In this document: positions 7,912 to 17,066 of the stretch, one piece after another
Numbering within the stretch: the first letter of the stretch is position 1
Layout: every line of letters starts with the position of its first letter
From: CAZGCA01 sp964524145
GTDB lineage: Bacteria > Hydrogenedentota > CAZGCA01
Length of the DNA: 64,000 bases
NCBI GenBank assembly: GCA_964524145.1
Contig: CAZGCA010000025.1
Span: 1 to 64,000 of the forward strand
Reading direction: 5' to 3'
Program-made: the position numbers and the translations under genes
The notes under the pieces: generated by a model
The model's input: the letters and a program-made list of their open reading frames with translations, nothing else
Told to the model about the DNA's origin: nothing
Databases searched by the model: none

Positions 7912-8940
7912 ATGATATCGGGTCGTGAAAACTACAAGCGTGCAATCGAGTTCGAGTCGCCTCGCTACCTGCCTTCGATACTCGGCTGCGATTTCGAGTG
8001 GTTGTACGAGAAGAACGAGGCCAAGGTGGCGAGAATCCGGGAGCTCCAGGCCCGGTTCCCGGCCGATCTTCTCGGTGTGGGCGACTGTTACAGGATTCCC
8101 TCGGAACCGGTGACGGCAGGCGGCGTGACTCGGTGGGAGGACGAATGGGGAACCGGCTGGGAGAACGACGGGCACGGAGCAAAGACGGAAACCTACCCGC
8201 TGGAGTCCGGCTGGGAGGCGGTCGACACGCAGACGTTCCCTGACCCCGACTTTCCGGGACGGTTTGACGCGGCGGACGAGGCGCTGAAGACGCGCGGCGA
8301 CCGGTACGTCCAGGGGTTGGTCTGGTTCACGCTGTTCGAGCGGCTGTGGATGCTTCGCGGGTTCAACAACATGCTGATGGATCCCTATTTGGAGCCGGAG
8401 CAGTTCTGTCGTTTGCGCGACCGGGTGCTGGCGACCAACCTGGCGATGATCGACATGTGGACCGAGCGTGACGTGGACAGCGTGTTCTTCTCGGACGACT
8501 GGGGGTGTCAGAAAGGGTTGCTGATGGACCCGGACGACTGGCGAACGTTCTATAAGCCCGCCTACTCGGCCATGTTCGAACGGGCGCGCGACGGTGGGGC
8601 CTATGTCTGGATGCATCTCTGCGGCGACATCACAGCGATCCTGCCGGACTTGATCGAGATCGGGCTTGACGTGCTGAATCCCGTCCAACCGCAGGCGATG
8701 GATGTGCACCGGTTGTCGCGAGACTACGGCGGCACGGTCTGTTTCTTCGGTGGCGTGGACGTTCAGGGGACGCTGGTTCACGGCACGCCGGAGGAGGTGA
8801 AGAGAGAGGTCGGCACGCTGGTTGATCTGTTCGGTCGTTTCGACGGCGGGTACATCGGCGGGACCAGCCACTCGATCATGCCCGAGACGCCTCTGGACAA
8901 CGTCATCGCTCTGTACGAAGCGTTTGCGGATTACGTGTAA
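7912..8940 (+). CDS. Uroporphyrinogen-decarboxylase-like (MtaA/CmuA-type) protein
   Basis: A 342-residue soluble protein of the URO-D superfamily. Family features include an N-terminal SGRENYKRAIEFE helix, an internal MWMHLCGDIT-like strand (HLCGDITAILPDLIEIGLDVL) and the C-terminal GGYIGGTSHSIMPETPLDNV segment. In this superfamily, true haem enzymes and corrinoid-linked methyltransferases (MtaA, CmuA) share the fold. The lack of haem-pathway neighbours favours a methyltransferase-like or uncharacterised role. GGGACGAAG before the ATG serves as ribosome-binding site. It lies between a sugar-binding protein and an MFS transporter, so the substrate may be a small catabolite. A second member of the superfamily lies at 45869-46984. 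Confidence 0.8.
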   Translation: MISGRENYKRAIEFESPRYLPSILGCDFEWLYEKNEAKVARIRELQARFPADLLGVGDCYRIPSEPVTAGGVTRWEDEWGTGWENDGHGAKTETYPLESGWEAVDTQTFPDPDFPGRFDAADEALKTRGDRYVQGLVWFTLFERLWMLRGFNNMLMDPYLEPEQFCRLRDRVLATNLAMIDMWTERDVDSVFFSDDWGCQKGLLMDPDDWRTFYKPAYSAMFERARDGGAYVWMHLCGDITAILPDLIEIGLDVLNPVQPQAMDVHRLSRDYGGTVCFFGGVDVQGTLVHGTPEEVKREVGTLVDLFGRFDGGYIGGTSHSIMPETPLDNVIALYEAFADYV

Positions 8941-8981
8941 GCCTTGTTGAACGTTCCATGACGTTCGGATGACCAACCGCA

Positions 8982-9010
8982 TTGACCTGTAGCTGCGTAT
9001 CGGGTATGAT
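8982..9010 (+). promoter_or_regulatory. Sigma70-like promoter for the MFS gene
   Basis: TTGACC (8982-8987), a 17-base spacer and TATGAT (9005-9010) lie 66 bases before the MFS start. Both hexamers match the consensus at five of six positions. Confidence 0.6.
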
Positions 9011-9075
9011 GCGCGGACACGTTGGCCGGGTGTTCCCGTTGATTCCGTTGATGTTGATTCACGCAAGAGGAGTGT

Positions 9076-10260
9076 ATGCATTTCAGGACGCAACTGTTAT
9101 TGTTTTTCGGTGCCGCGGCGTGTTTCGGGGCGGCTATCGGCGTCCACGAGTCCATCTTCAACAACTTTCTATCGGACACGTTCGGATTGTCGGCGAGCGC
9201 GCGCGGCCAGCTCGAGTTTCCGCGCGAGCTGCCGGGGTTTCTCGTTGTGCTGACGACGGGCATCCTGTACGCGCTGCCGGTGACGTGGCTCGCGGTGGTC
9301 GGCGCGCTCACGTTCAGCGCCGGGATGCTCGGCATCGTGGCAGTCGGTTCATCGTTCTGGCCGATGGTGCTCATGATGATGTGCGCGAGCGTGGGTTTGC
9401 ACCTGATGCAGCCGGTCGGCGCGTCGATCGCGATCGGGCTGAGCGACGAGACGAGCCGCGGGACGCGAATGGGTCAGATGGGCGCGATTGGCACGGTCGG
9501 GACGGTGCTGGGCGCCGGGTTCGTGTGGCTCTTCTTCGACAAGGTCAATCCGCAATACCGGACGGGGTTTCTGTGCGCGGCGGCGGGCAGCGTTGTGTGC
9601 GCCCTGTTCTACGGCATGATGCACATCCCCCACCTGCACCAGCCGCGCGCGAGACTGGTGTTCCGTGAGCAGTACCGACTGTACTACGTGCTCGAGCTGT
9701 TGTTTGGTGCGCGGAAACAGATCTTCTTCACGTTTGGCCCGTGGGTACTGATCAAGGTGTACGGCGCACCGGCCAACTCGATAGCGGTGCTTCTCATGAT
9801 TGCGTCGCTGATAGGGATTGTGTTCAAACCGCTGGCAGGCATGGCGATCGACCGTTTCGGCGAACGGAAAGTAATGATGGTCGACGGGATCGTTCTTGCC
9901 GTCGTCTGCGTCGGATACGGGTACGCGTTGGAGGTGACGGGCGACGCCGAGGTGGCGCGGCCGATAGCGAGCGCGTGCTTCATCGCGGACAACTTACTCT
10001 TCTCGCTGGGCACGGCGCGGGCGGTGTACCTGTCGCGTATGTCGGACTCGCCGCAGGAGATCACGTCCACGCTGGCGATGGGGGTCTCGATCAACCACGT
10101 GGCGTCGATGACGATACCCGCCGCGGCCGGCGTCATCTGGACCGTGTTCGGTTACGAACGCGTGTTTCTCGCCGCGGCACTCCTCGCCGTCTCAATCGCC
10201 GCCGTCTCGACGCTCGTTCCACCCAGGACCGTGCCGAACGAAGCGGCAGCGCTGCCGTAA
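9076..10260 (+). CDS. MFS transporter
   Basis: A 394-residue integral membrane protein with about 12 hydrophobic segments in two halves. This is the length and layout of major facilitator superfamily carriers. The intracellular loop between segments is basic, and MAIDRFGERKVMM in the second half matches the MFS 'G-x-x-x-D-R-x-G-R-R' loop. It has an AAGAGGAGTGT ribosome-binding site and its own sigma70-like promoter at 8982. The substrate cannot be told from the sequence. Neighbouring genes (binding protein, URO-D-like) suggest uptake or export of a small organic compound. Confidence 0.85.
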   Translation: MHFRTQLLLFFGAAACFGAAIGVHESIFNNFLSDTFGLSASARGQLEFPRELPGFLVVLTTGILYALPVTWLAVVGALTFSAGMLGIVAVGSSFWPMVLMMMCASVGLHLMQPVGASIAIGLSDETSRGTRMGQMGAIGTVGTVLGAGFVWLFFDKVNPQYRTGFLCAAAGSVVCALFYGMMHIPHLHQPRARLVFREQYRLYYVLELLFGARKQIFFTFGPWVLIKVYGAPANSIAVLLMIASLIGIVFKPLAGMAIDRFGERKVMMVDGIVLAVVCVGYGYALEVTGDAEVARPIASACFIADNLLFSLGTARAVYLSRMSDSPQEITSTLAMGVSINHVASMTIPAAAGVIWTVFGYERVFLAAALLAVSIAAVSTLVPPRTVPNEAAALP

Positions 10261-10429
10261 GAAGCGAGACACCTCACCACGTGCGGAGACTGCGCCCACG
10301 TGGATACACCATATAGAAGCTGCCGGCCTCCACAGCTACGAGCGGCGTCGCGACGAGACCCCGCAGAAACGTTGGTCCTCACTCTTGCCAGAAGCTGGAG
10401 ATTGAGCGCGTCTATACGTCTGGGGACGT

Positions 10430-13072
10430 TTAAACTCCTTGGGACGTTGGTCTGTTATCCGAACCTTGCCCTTTTTCGCTCACGAACCAGACGCCCACTT
10501 TCCGTCGCTCCTTCGTGAAGGTGAGCGAGGTTTGTTTGCCAAGGTTTGTCAGGACCATGTCAAGCTTCGTGGACCGTTCGGGTTCGGGAACGTCTTGGAG
10601 CTTGCTTGAGCGATGGTTACCCCAATTGAGCCGCACCTCGTCAGGCGTCCGGGTCTCGTTGATGAAAGGCATGCCCACGCGATTACCCACCCAGCGAAGG
10701 AATTTGATGAGATCCCCGGTGCCGCCACCCGCACCTTCGTTAGGATCCAGTATGTCCGCGAAGATATGAACCGAGGTATCGTTGTAGGCGTTCGGTTCCG
10801 GGTGGAATTCGTACTCTCCGCGGGCTACGATCACGTCGCGTTCGACTCCACGCAGTTCGAAGCGGATCGACTGACCCAGGTCGTCGGCAACGATCTGCTC
10901 CAGAGCTTGCAGTTTCTCTTCGATAGGGGCCTCGTGACGCACAATCCAGTCACCAAGAAGATCCAGAGAAAGGATCTCTTTTGGGCCGTCATATTCAGAA
11001 CTCTCAAGGTTCAAGGCATGGTGAAGAACGCTCTTCAGTGACAGATCATCGGTGAAACCGTACCCCCAGCTCTTTAGTTTGCCGTTCCAGTGGAAAATAA
11101 AGCGGTCGGGCGGTCTCCGAATCAGCGAAGCCTGAAAGCTTTCCTCATGCCGGTAGTACTCCCCCCGCTCAGGGATAAACGGCGGCGCAATGCGTCGAAG
11201 AACCTGACCCTCTTCGAGCCGGTACACTTTTTGAAATCTCCTCTTCCAGGGGCTTGCTGGATAGTCCGGTCCTTCTTCTGGGTCCCACACTTTGCAGCCG
11301 TGAAGGGCTGCCCGCAGCGCCGCCCGAAGGTCGTCGGTTATTCGATCTCCGGAAAGGGAAAGTCTCCCGAGCGACTTCATCCTCTTGAATGATGGGATGC
11401 TGGCTTCGGTGACCTTCGCATCGCCGATGGCGAGGTATTCCAAAGCGGGCGCCTCGCTCAAATGGTCGATCCCTTTGTCCCCGATACCCGATACCCACAG
11501 ATGCCATAGATTCTCAAGACCTTTCAAGTGAGCCATTCCGGCATCGGTAATGTACGTGAAGCCGGCATACAGTTCCTGCAAGTTCTCCATACCTGAAAGA
11601 TAAGCCAGCCCGGCGTCAGTGATCGGGTTGTTCTCCAACCAGATGTTTTCGAGCAAGGTGAGACCTTCCAGGCGCTTGAGGCCGTCATCCGTGATGTTGT
11701 TGCCCCCGATCTTGATGTGTTTCAACTTCTTAAGTCCTCTCAATTGGTCGAGGCCTTCATCCGTAATCCTGGTCTGATAGATCTGCAACCCCTCCAGTGC
11801 GGTCATTTTTCTGAGATAACGTAATCCGTTATCGGTAATGTCGCACGTGTTAAGAGCGAGAAAACGCAGATTCGTCAAACCGCGCAGATGCTTCAGCCCA
11901 TCGTCACTTATCCCTGTTCCCCACAAAGCGAGCGAGCGGAGCGAGGATAGTCGTCCAATATGGCGCATGCTTTCATCAGCAAGTTGGTGATCGCCCAAAC
12001 GCAGCACTTCCAGTCCGGCCATTCCCGTTAAGTACCTGAAATCCTCACTGTCGAACTTGGCTCTTTGCAGGTTCAGCGCCTTCAAGCCTTTCAGCTGTTC
12101 GAGCGGAGCCAGCGAGCTTATCTGGCCGTCTTCCCAGCCGAAGCTCAACATCTGCAGGTCGTTCGCACGCAAGTCCGCCAGCGGCGACAGATCCCGCGCC
12201 GCGTCCCGGCTGACTTCCAGTTTCACCTCCGTGTCTTTCGGTATGGAGACATCACCGCGCGCTTCCCCGAGTTCCTTCCATCCTTGGTACCAGTCGTCGG
12301 CTCCACGGTCACGAACAAAAAGCCTTCCCATGGAACGGTCGGTGGGGAAATGAACGGCACGTGCTCGAAGTGCTGTTGTTGCCTCACTCGAGATGTGAGG
12401 GTCCTCCTGGATAAAATCACGCATCCTGTACTGGAGTTCGTGCGTTGTTCCAATAGAGCGTTCCAACAGTGAATACTCGCCCGTCCGCAAATTCAGCCGG
12501 TATATTCGCTCTTCAGGATTCCAATAGTTGATGCCGCTCAGAATAATGCCCGCTTTGATCGCACGGCCGAGCAACCCCTCGGGTGAGTCATGGGCAACCC
12601 CTCTGCGGATTCGCACTACGCCCCACCCCGTTGAGAGATCCTCGCTGATATGGAACGCACAGGGAGATGGGTCGCCAACAATGCCTTCTTTCGCCAGGTC
12701 AGTACGTGCCAGGTCGTCGAACGTCTTCGTGACCTTTGCCATGTTGTCGTCACGGTATAGCTCCTGCCGCTTCTTGTCGTCAGAGAGCGACTGGTAGTCG
12801 TTGGGAACGGACAAGTCCAGTGGAGGTATCGGCTCCTGTCTTCGATCCTCGATGGGCGGTCTTGCAGGTATCCGGTTGATTTCCTCGCGCCAGTCTTCTT
12901 TGCTGAACCCTTTTCCCTTTCTCCCTGTGGCGATCTTCAAGAAGAACAGAACGATCCGTCCAAGAGGTTGGCCGGTTTCAAGCGCTCGTTCGCGGTTTTC
13001 GCTGCGGGCCTCGAATCCTAAGTGGTGCGTAAAGGCCTCCTTGGGGAACCATCCTGCCGATGGAGGCAGCAC
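10430..13072 (-). CDS. Large leucine-rich-repeat protein with C-terminal DUF3738/STN-like segment
   Basis: An 880-residue protein read from a GTG at 13072 with GGGAGG six bases before it and an in-frame stop further upstream. The first 270 residues are not recognised. Residues about 290-620 hold at least eight leucine-rich repeats of about 24 residues in the form L-x-x-L-x-x-L-x-I-T-D-x-G-L-x-x-L. This is the 'ITDAGL' type frequent in planctomycete-like genomes. After the repeats comes a region with no known domain. The last 60 residues (LDMVLTNLGKQTSLTFTKER...VGVWFVSE) resemble the end of DUF3738/TIGR03435 or a short STN-like domain. No signal peptide is evident, so the site of action is unclear. 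It is divergent from hrcA and stands alone. Confidence 0.7.
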   Translation of the reverse strand: MLPPSAGWFPKEAFTHHLGFEARSENRERALETGQPLGRIVLFFLKIATGRKGKGFSKEDWREEINRIPARPPIEDRRQEPIPPLDLSVPNDYQSLSDDKKRQELYRDDNMAKVTKTFDDLARTDLAKEGIVGDPSPCAFHISEDLSTGWGVVRIRRGVAHDSPEGLLGRAIKAGIILSGINYWNPEERIYRLNLRTGEYSLLERSIGTTHELQYRMRDFIQEDPHISSEATTALRARAVHFPTDRSMGRLFVRDRGADDWYQGWKELGEARGDVSIPKDTEVKLEVSRDAARDLSPLADLRANDLQMLSFGWEDGQISSLAPLEQLKGLKALNLQRAKFDSEDFRYLTGMAGLEVLRLGDHQLADESMRHIGRLSSLRSLALWGTGISDDGLKHLRGLTNLRFLALNTCDITDNGLRYLRKMTALEGLQIYQTRITDEGLDQLRGLKKLKHIKIGGNNITDDGLKRLEGLTLLENIWLENNPITDAGLAYLSGMENLQELYAGFTYITDAGMAHLKGLENLWHLWVSGIGDKGIDHLSEAPALEYLAIGDAKVTEASIPSFKRMKSLGRLSLSGDRITDDLRAALRAALHGCKVWDPEEGPDYPASPWKRRFQKVYRLEEGQVLRRIAPPFIPERGEYYRHEESFQASLIRRPPDRFIFHWNGKLKSWGYGFTDDLSLKSVLHHALNLESSEYDGPKEILSLDLLGDWIVRHEAPIEEKLQALEQIVADDLGQSIRFELRGVERDVIVARGEYEFHPEPNAYNDTSVHIFADILDPNEGAGGGTGDLIKFLRWVGNRVGMPFINETRTPDEVRLNWGNHRSSKLQDVPEPERSTKLDMVLTNLGKQTSLTFTKERRKVGVWFVSEKGQGSDNRPTSQGV

Positions 13073-13224
13073 TATATACCTCCCACCAAGTGTCCGTCAC
13101 TTATAGGGCACCTCACCTTTCCATACTCACCTCCTTCTCACGAAGAAGGTCAGTATAGAGGACATTTCTATCGAGTCGCTATGAGGACATTATCAAAGAG
13201 TCTTGACAGTTTTCGCCCTCCCAG

Positions 13225-13254
13225 TTGACAACGCAGAATGGTTTGTGCTACATT
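13225..13254 (+). promoter_or_regulatory. Sigma70-like promoter of the hrcA operon
   Basis: TTGACA (13225-13230) is a perfect -35 box. After 18 bases, TACATT (13249-13254) forms the -10. Transcription would start near 13261, directly ahead of the CIRCE operator. Confidence 0.65.
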
Positions 13255-13264
13255 CAACAGGAAG

Positions 13265-13291
13265 CTGGCAGTCGGGGATGTTGAGTGCTAA
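13265..13291 (+). promoter_or_regulatory. CIRCE operator (HrcA binding site)
   Basis: The right half GAGTGCTAA (13283-13291) is a perfect match to the CIRCE consensus. After the invariant nine-base spacer, the left half CTGGCAGTC (13265-13273) matches TTAGCACTC at six of nine positions. It lies just after the predicted transcription start and just before hrcA. This is the classic arrangement for heat-shock repression by the gene's own product. Confidence 0.85.
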
Positions 13292-13313
13292 TTCGCTGTC
13301 TCAGTTGCTAAAA

Positions 13314-14372
13314 ATGCCTGCTATCTCCGAGCGACACAAAGAGATATTGAAGGCCGTTGTGGGCACGTACGTGCTCAGTGCCGAGCCTGTCGGGTCCAAG
13401 ACGCTTGTAGAGCGACACGGCATGGGGATAAGCTCCGCAACGGCCAGAAAGGTTATGGCGGATCTCGAGCAAGAGGGGTATCTTCGCCGGTCGCACATAT
13501 CGTCGGGCAGGATACCGACAGACCGGGGGTACCGTTTGTATGTAAACTCGCTGATGACGGCACAGGATCTGGCCCCGGCGGAGAAAACAACAATACAGGC
13601 CGAGGTCGACGGGTCTCCCGGCCGTCTTGAGGATATTCTGGGGCGGACCTCGAAGCTGCTTTCGCGTGTGTCGAAGTACGCTGCGGTTGTGAGCGGCCCG
13701 AAGGCGGCCGTTTCAAGGATTGCCCGTCTCGAGGTGGTCAGATTGGGCCCGCGCAAGATGCTGATCGTGTGCGTGGACGAACTGGGCAACGTAAGGAGCG
13801 ATGCAATCGACCTCGACGAGGACTTAAGTCACGATGACGCACACGAACTATCGAGCATGCTCAACGACATTCTCGGCGGGGTGCCTCTCGGCGAACTCGA
13901 GATGAGAGTCAAGGAACGGATAGGCGTGCTCGGTCACCGGCATTCCCGCTTGGCCGGCGTCGCGCTCGAGTTTGCCGACCGGATCAAGCTGGGTGACTTT
14001 GCCCGTGGCAAGATGTATCTCGAAGGCGCTGCAAAGGTTCTCGAGCAACCCGAGTTTCATGACCTCGAGAAGGTCAGGCTCTTCCTTGAGGCACTCGAGG
14101 AGCAGGAGACTTTCGCTGGACTGTTCTCCGCAACTGATAGAGTTTCCGGCTCCGAGATTCGCGTAGTAATCGGCTCCGAAAACGGGTCGGAGGCAATGCG
14201 GGACTGTAGCCTCGTCGCGAAGGTCTACGGGTCGCACGCCGGACCACTTGGGTTCGTTTGCGTGGTGGGACCCACAAGGATGCGTTACGAGCGCATAACC
14301 TCGGTGGTGGGGTACACCGCCGAAACCATTGATCGCGCATTGAGGAGGTTGGCAGCAGTTGGATCGATCTAA
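13314..14372 (+). CDS. hrcA: Heat-inducible transcription repressor HrcA
   Basis: A 352-residue repressor that binds CIRCE and silences the chaperone operon until GroEL becomes titrated in heat stress (family knowledge). The N-terminal winged helix is clear: SERHKEILKAVVGTYV, then EPVGSKTL and SSATARKVMADLEQEGYL, followed by HISSGRIPTDRGYRLYV. The C-terminal GAF-like dimerisation part runs to the end. The ATG at 13314 is chosen because the earlier in-frame ATG at 13278 lies inside the CIRCE element. It is the first gene of hrcA-grpE-dnaK-dnaJ and overlaps grpE by 14 bases. Confidence 0.93.
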   Translation: MPAISERHKEILKAVVGTYVLSAEPVGSKTLVERHGMGISSATARKVMADLEQEGYLRRSHISSGRIPTDRGYRLYVNSLMTAQDLAPAEKTTIQAEVDGSPGRLEDILGRTSKLLSRVSKYAAVVSGPKAAVSRIARLEVVRLGPRKMLIVCVDELGNVRSDAIDLDEDLSHDDAHELSSMLNDILGGVPLGELEMRVKERIGVLGHRHSRLAGVALEFADRIKLGDFARGKMYLEGAAKVLEQPEFHDLEKVRLFLEALEEQETFAGLFSATDRVSGSEIRVVIGSENGSEAMRDCSLVAKVYGSHAGPLGFVCVVGPTRMRYERITSVVGYTAETIDRALRRLAAVGSI

Positions 14373-15048
14373 AGAGAAACCGAACGAAGAATCTACGGAC
14401 ACGAACGGGGTGGAAAACGAAACGGGGGTAAAGGAGGCGGGTGCCGAGGCGTCGGAGGAGCAGCAGCCCGAGGACACAGCAGAGGGCGCGGCCCAAGACG
14501 AATTCGAGGCGCTGATGGCTGAAAAGGAGGAGATTTGGGATAAGCTCCTTCGCAAACAGGCCGAGTTCGAGAACTTCAAGAAACGAACCAAACGCGAGAT
14601 GGAGACGTTTGCCAAGTATGCGGCGGAGGTCGTCATACAGGAACTCCTGCCCGTTCTCGACAACTTTGACCGCGCAATCAGTAACACCCCGCAGTCCGGG
14701 GATGACGGCGCCTTCAGAGAAGGCGTCGAGATGATTCACGATCAGCTCAAGGACGTTCTCGCGAAGGCCGGACTTGTCGCGCTCGAACCGGTGGGCAAGA
14801 AGTTCGACCCAAACTTCCACGAGGCGGTGATGCATATCGAGTCGGATGAATACGACGAGGATATCGTCACAAGCGAAATCGAGAAGGGATACATGTTGAA
14901 GGACAAGGTGTTGCGGTTCGCAAAGGTTGGGGTAAGTGCCGGTCCCAAAAAGCGACACCCGGAGGCAGGGGCAGCAGAAACGTCTGACGCGCCTCCTGAG
15001 ACCGCGAACGTTGAAGATGCCTTTTCAGAAGAGAACTTAGAAACCTAG
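14359..15048 (+). CDS. grpE: Nucleotide exchange factor GrpE
   Basis: A 229-residue co-chaperone that speeds ADP release from DnaK. The start is a TTG at 14359, overlapping hrcA, with GAGGAGG about 11 bases before it. Residues 1-50 are acidic and low in complexity. A long coiled coil follows (about 50-90, EKEEIWDKLLRKQAEFENFKKR), then the family's LLPVLDNFDRAI and FDPNFHEAVM segments. The C-terminal tail of about 30 residues is extra. Translational overlap and a 12-base gap to dnaK indicate tight co-expression. Confidence 0.92.
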   Translation: MDRSKEKPNEESTDTNGVENETGVKEAGAEASEEQQPEDTAEGAAQDEFEALMAEKEEIWDKLLRKQAEFENFKKRTKREMETFAKYAAEVVIQELLPVLDNFDRAISNTPQSGDDGAFREGVEMIHDQLKDVLAKAGLVALEPVGKKFDPNFHEAVMHIESDEYDEDIVTSEIEKGYMLKDKVLRFAKVGVSAGPKKRHPEAGAAETSDAPPETANVEDAFSEENLET

Positions 15049-15060
15049 GGAGGACGTAGC

Positions 15061-17001
15061 ATGTCGAAAGTCATAGGTATTGACTTGGGCACGACGAATT
15101 CGTGCGTTGCAGTTATGGAAGGTGGCGAGGCGGTCGTCATTCCTAACGCCGAGGGTGGACGCACCACGCCCTCCGTCGTCGCCTTCACGAAAGACGACGA
15201 GCGGCTCGTGGGAACGGTTGCCAAACGGCAGGCAGTCACCAACCCCGAGAACACCGTCTTCTCTATCAAGCGGTTCATGGGTCGGCATCACGAGGAGGTT
15301 GGCGAAGAGATAAAACTGGTTCCGTACAAGGTGAGCGCCACCTCAACCGGCGACTGCCAGGTCGAGGTTCGGGGGAAAACCTCCAGGCCGCCCGAGATCT
15401 CTGCGATGATATTGCAGAAGATGCGCGAGACGGCCGAAAACTACCTTGGGGGCAAGGTCGAGAAGGCGGTTATCACCGTGCCGGCCTACTTCAACGACTC
15501 GCAACGCCAGGCGACGAAAGACGCGGGAAAGATCGCCGGCCTGGACGTGATGCGGATCATCAACGAGCCCACGGCCGCGTCGCTGGCGTACGGGCTCGAC
15601 AAGAAAAAGGACGAGAAGATCGCCGTCTTCGACCTCGGAGGAGGCACGTTCGACATATCTATTCTACAACTCGGCGAGGGTACATTCGAGGTGCTCTCGA
15701 CAAACGGCGACACCCATCTGGGCGGCGACGATTTCGACCAGCGGATTATTGACTGGCTTGCGGAAGAATTCCTCAAGGATCAGGGCATTGATTTGCGCAA
15801 AGACAGAATGGCGCTCCAGCGCTTGAAAGAGGCCGCGGAGAAGGCCAAATGCGAGCTTTCCACCCTCCAGAGCACCGACATAAACCTCCCGTTCGTCACC
15901 GCCGACCAAAGCGGCCCAAAACACCTGAATATGACGCTTACCCGTGCGAAGCTCGAGCAGCTTGTCGACAACCTGATCGACCGGACCAAGAACCCGTGCA
16001 TTCGCGCCATCGAGGACGCAGGCGTGTCGTCCGGCGACATAGACGAGGTGATTCTCGTCGGCGGACAAACCCGCATGCCCGCCGTCCAAGCGGCCGTCAA
16101 GGGGATCTTTGGAAGAGATCCGCATAAGGGGGTCAATCCCGACGAGGTCGTCGCAATCGGTGCCGCCATTCAGGGCGGAGTGCTGGCCGGTGACGTCAAG
16201 GACGTCCTGTTGCTGGACGTCACACCGTTGTCTCTTGGAATAGAAACGCTCGGCGGCGTGTGCACAAAGCTCATTGAACGCAACACCACCATACCGGTCA
16301 AGAAAAGCCAGATTTTCTCCACCGCTTCCGACAACCAGACCGCCGTCAGCATACACGTGCTGCAGGGCGAACGCGAGATGGCTGCCTACAACCGGACCTT
16401 GGGCCGATTCGATCTGGTCGGCATTCCTCCGGCGCCGCGCGGCATCCCGCAGATAGAGGTTACGTTCGATATCGATGCCAACGGGATTGTCCACGTCTCG
16501 GCAAAGGACATGGCCACCGGCAAGGAGCAGAAAATACGAATCGAGAGTTCGAGCGGCCTTTCCGAGGACGAGATCGACAAGATGGTGAAGGACGCCGAGT
16601 CACACGCCGAGGAGGACAAACACAAGCGCAAGGAGGTCGAGGTCCGCAACAGCGCCGACGCACTCGTCTACTCAACCGAGAAGTCGCTCAAGGAGTATGG
16701 CGATAAGGTCAGCGCGGAGGACAAGGAAAAGGTCGAGGCTGCTGTCAAGACGTTGAAAGACGCCGTCGAGTCCGGCAACACCGCCGAGATGGAGAAGGCT
16801 ATGGAGGAAGTCAACCAATCGGCGCACAAGTTGGCCGAGGCGATGTACAAGGCCGCCGCAGAAGCCCAGGAAGCGCAGGCATCTGCATCCACCGAGCAAA
16901 CGGCTCAGGACGAGAAGACCGAGGGAGCGACCGAGGAGGAAGGCGATGTCGTTGACGCTGATTTTGAGGTTGTTGACGACGATGGCGATAAGGAGGGCTG
17001 A
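15061..17001 (+). CDS. dnaK: Hsp70 chaperone DnaK
   Basis: A 646-residue cytoplasmic ATP-dependent chaperone of normal length. It begins with the Hsp70 signature IGIDLGTTNSCVAVMEGG, followed by IINEPTAASLAYGLDK, the FDLGGGTFD phosphate loop and the VGGQTRMPAVQ region. The substrate-binding domain contains LLLDVTPLSLGIETLGG. The tail is acidic (ends VDADFEVVDDDGD...), as usual. The start has a strong GGGAGGACG ribosome-binding site. It is the third gene of the CIRCE-controlled operon. Confidence 0.97.
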   Translation: MSKVIGIDLGTTNSCVAVMEGGEAVVIPNAEGGRTTPSVVAFTKDDERLVGTVAKRQAVTNPENTVFSIKRFMGRHHEEVGEEIKLVPYKVSATSTGDCQVEVRGKTSRPPEISAMILQKMRETAENYLGGKVEKAVITVPAYFNDSQRQATKDAGKIAGLDVMRIINEPTAASLAYGLDKKKDEKIAVFDLGGGTFDISILQLGEGTFEVLSTNGDTHLGGDDFDQRIIDWLAEEFLKDQGIDLRKDRMALQRLKEAAEKAKCELSTLQSTDINLPFVTADQSGPKHLNMTLTRAKLEQLVDNLIDRTKNPCIRAIEDAGVSSGDIDEVILVGGQTRMPAVQAAVKGIFGRDPHKGVNPDEVVAIGAAIQGGVLAGDVKDVLLLDVTPLSLGIETLGGVCTKLIERNTTIPVKKSQIFSTASDNQTAVSIHVLQGEREMAAYNRTLGRFDLVGIPPAPRGIPQIEVTFDIDANGIVHVSAKDMATGKEQKIRIESSSGLSEDEIDKMVKDAESHAEEDKHKRKEVEVRNSADALVYSTEKSLKEYGDKVSAEDKEKVEAAVKTLKDAVESGNTAEMEKAMEEVNQSAHKLAEAMYKAAAEAQEAQASASTEQTAQDEKTEGATEEEGDVVDADFEVVDDDGDKEG

Positions 17002-17066
17002 GGGGCGGTTGTCACCCCTCTGGGTCTCGAAACGACCGGATTCAGGCTTCAACGCTGCAGGTTACG

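Noticed and set aside
13158..13191. Repeated GAGGACATT as a possible insertion-sequence end
   Set aside because: Only nine bases are repeated, and there is no transposase remnant or inverted terminal repeat.
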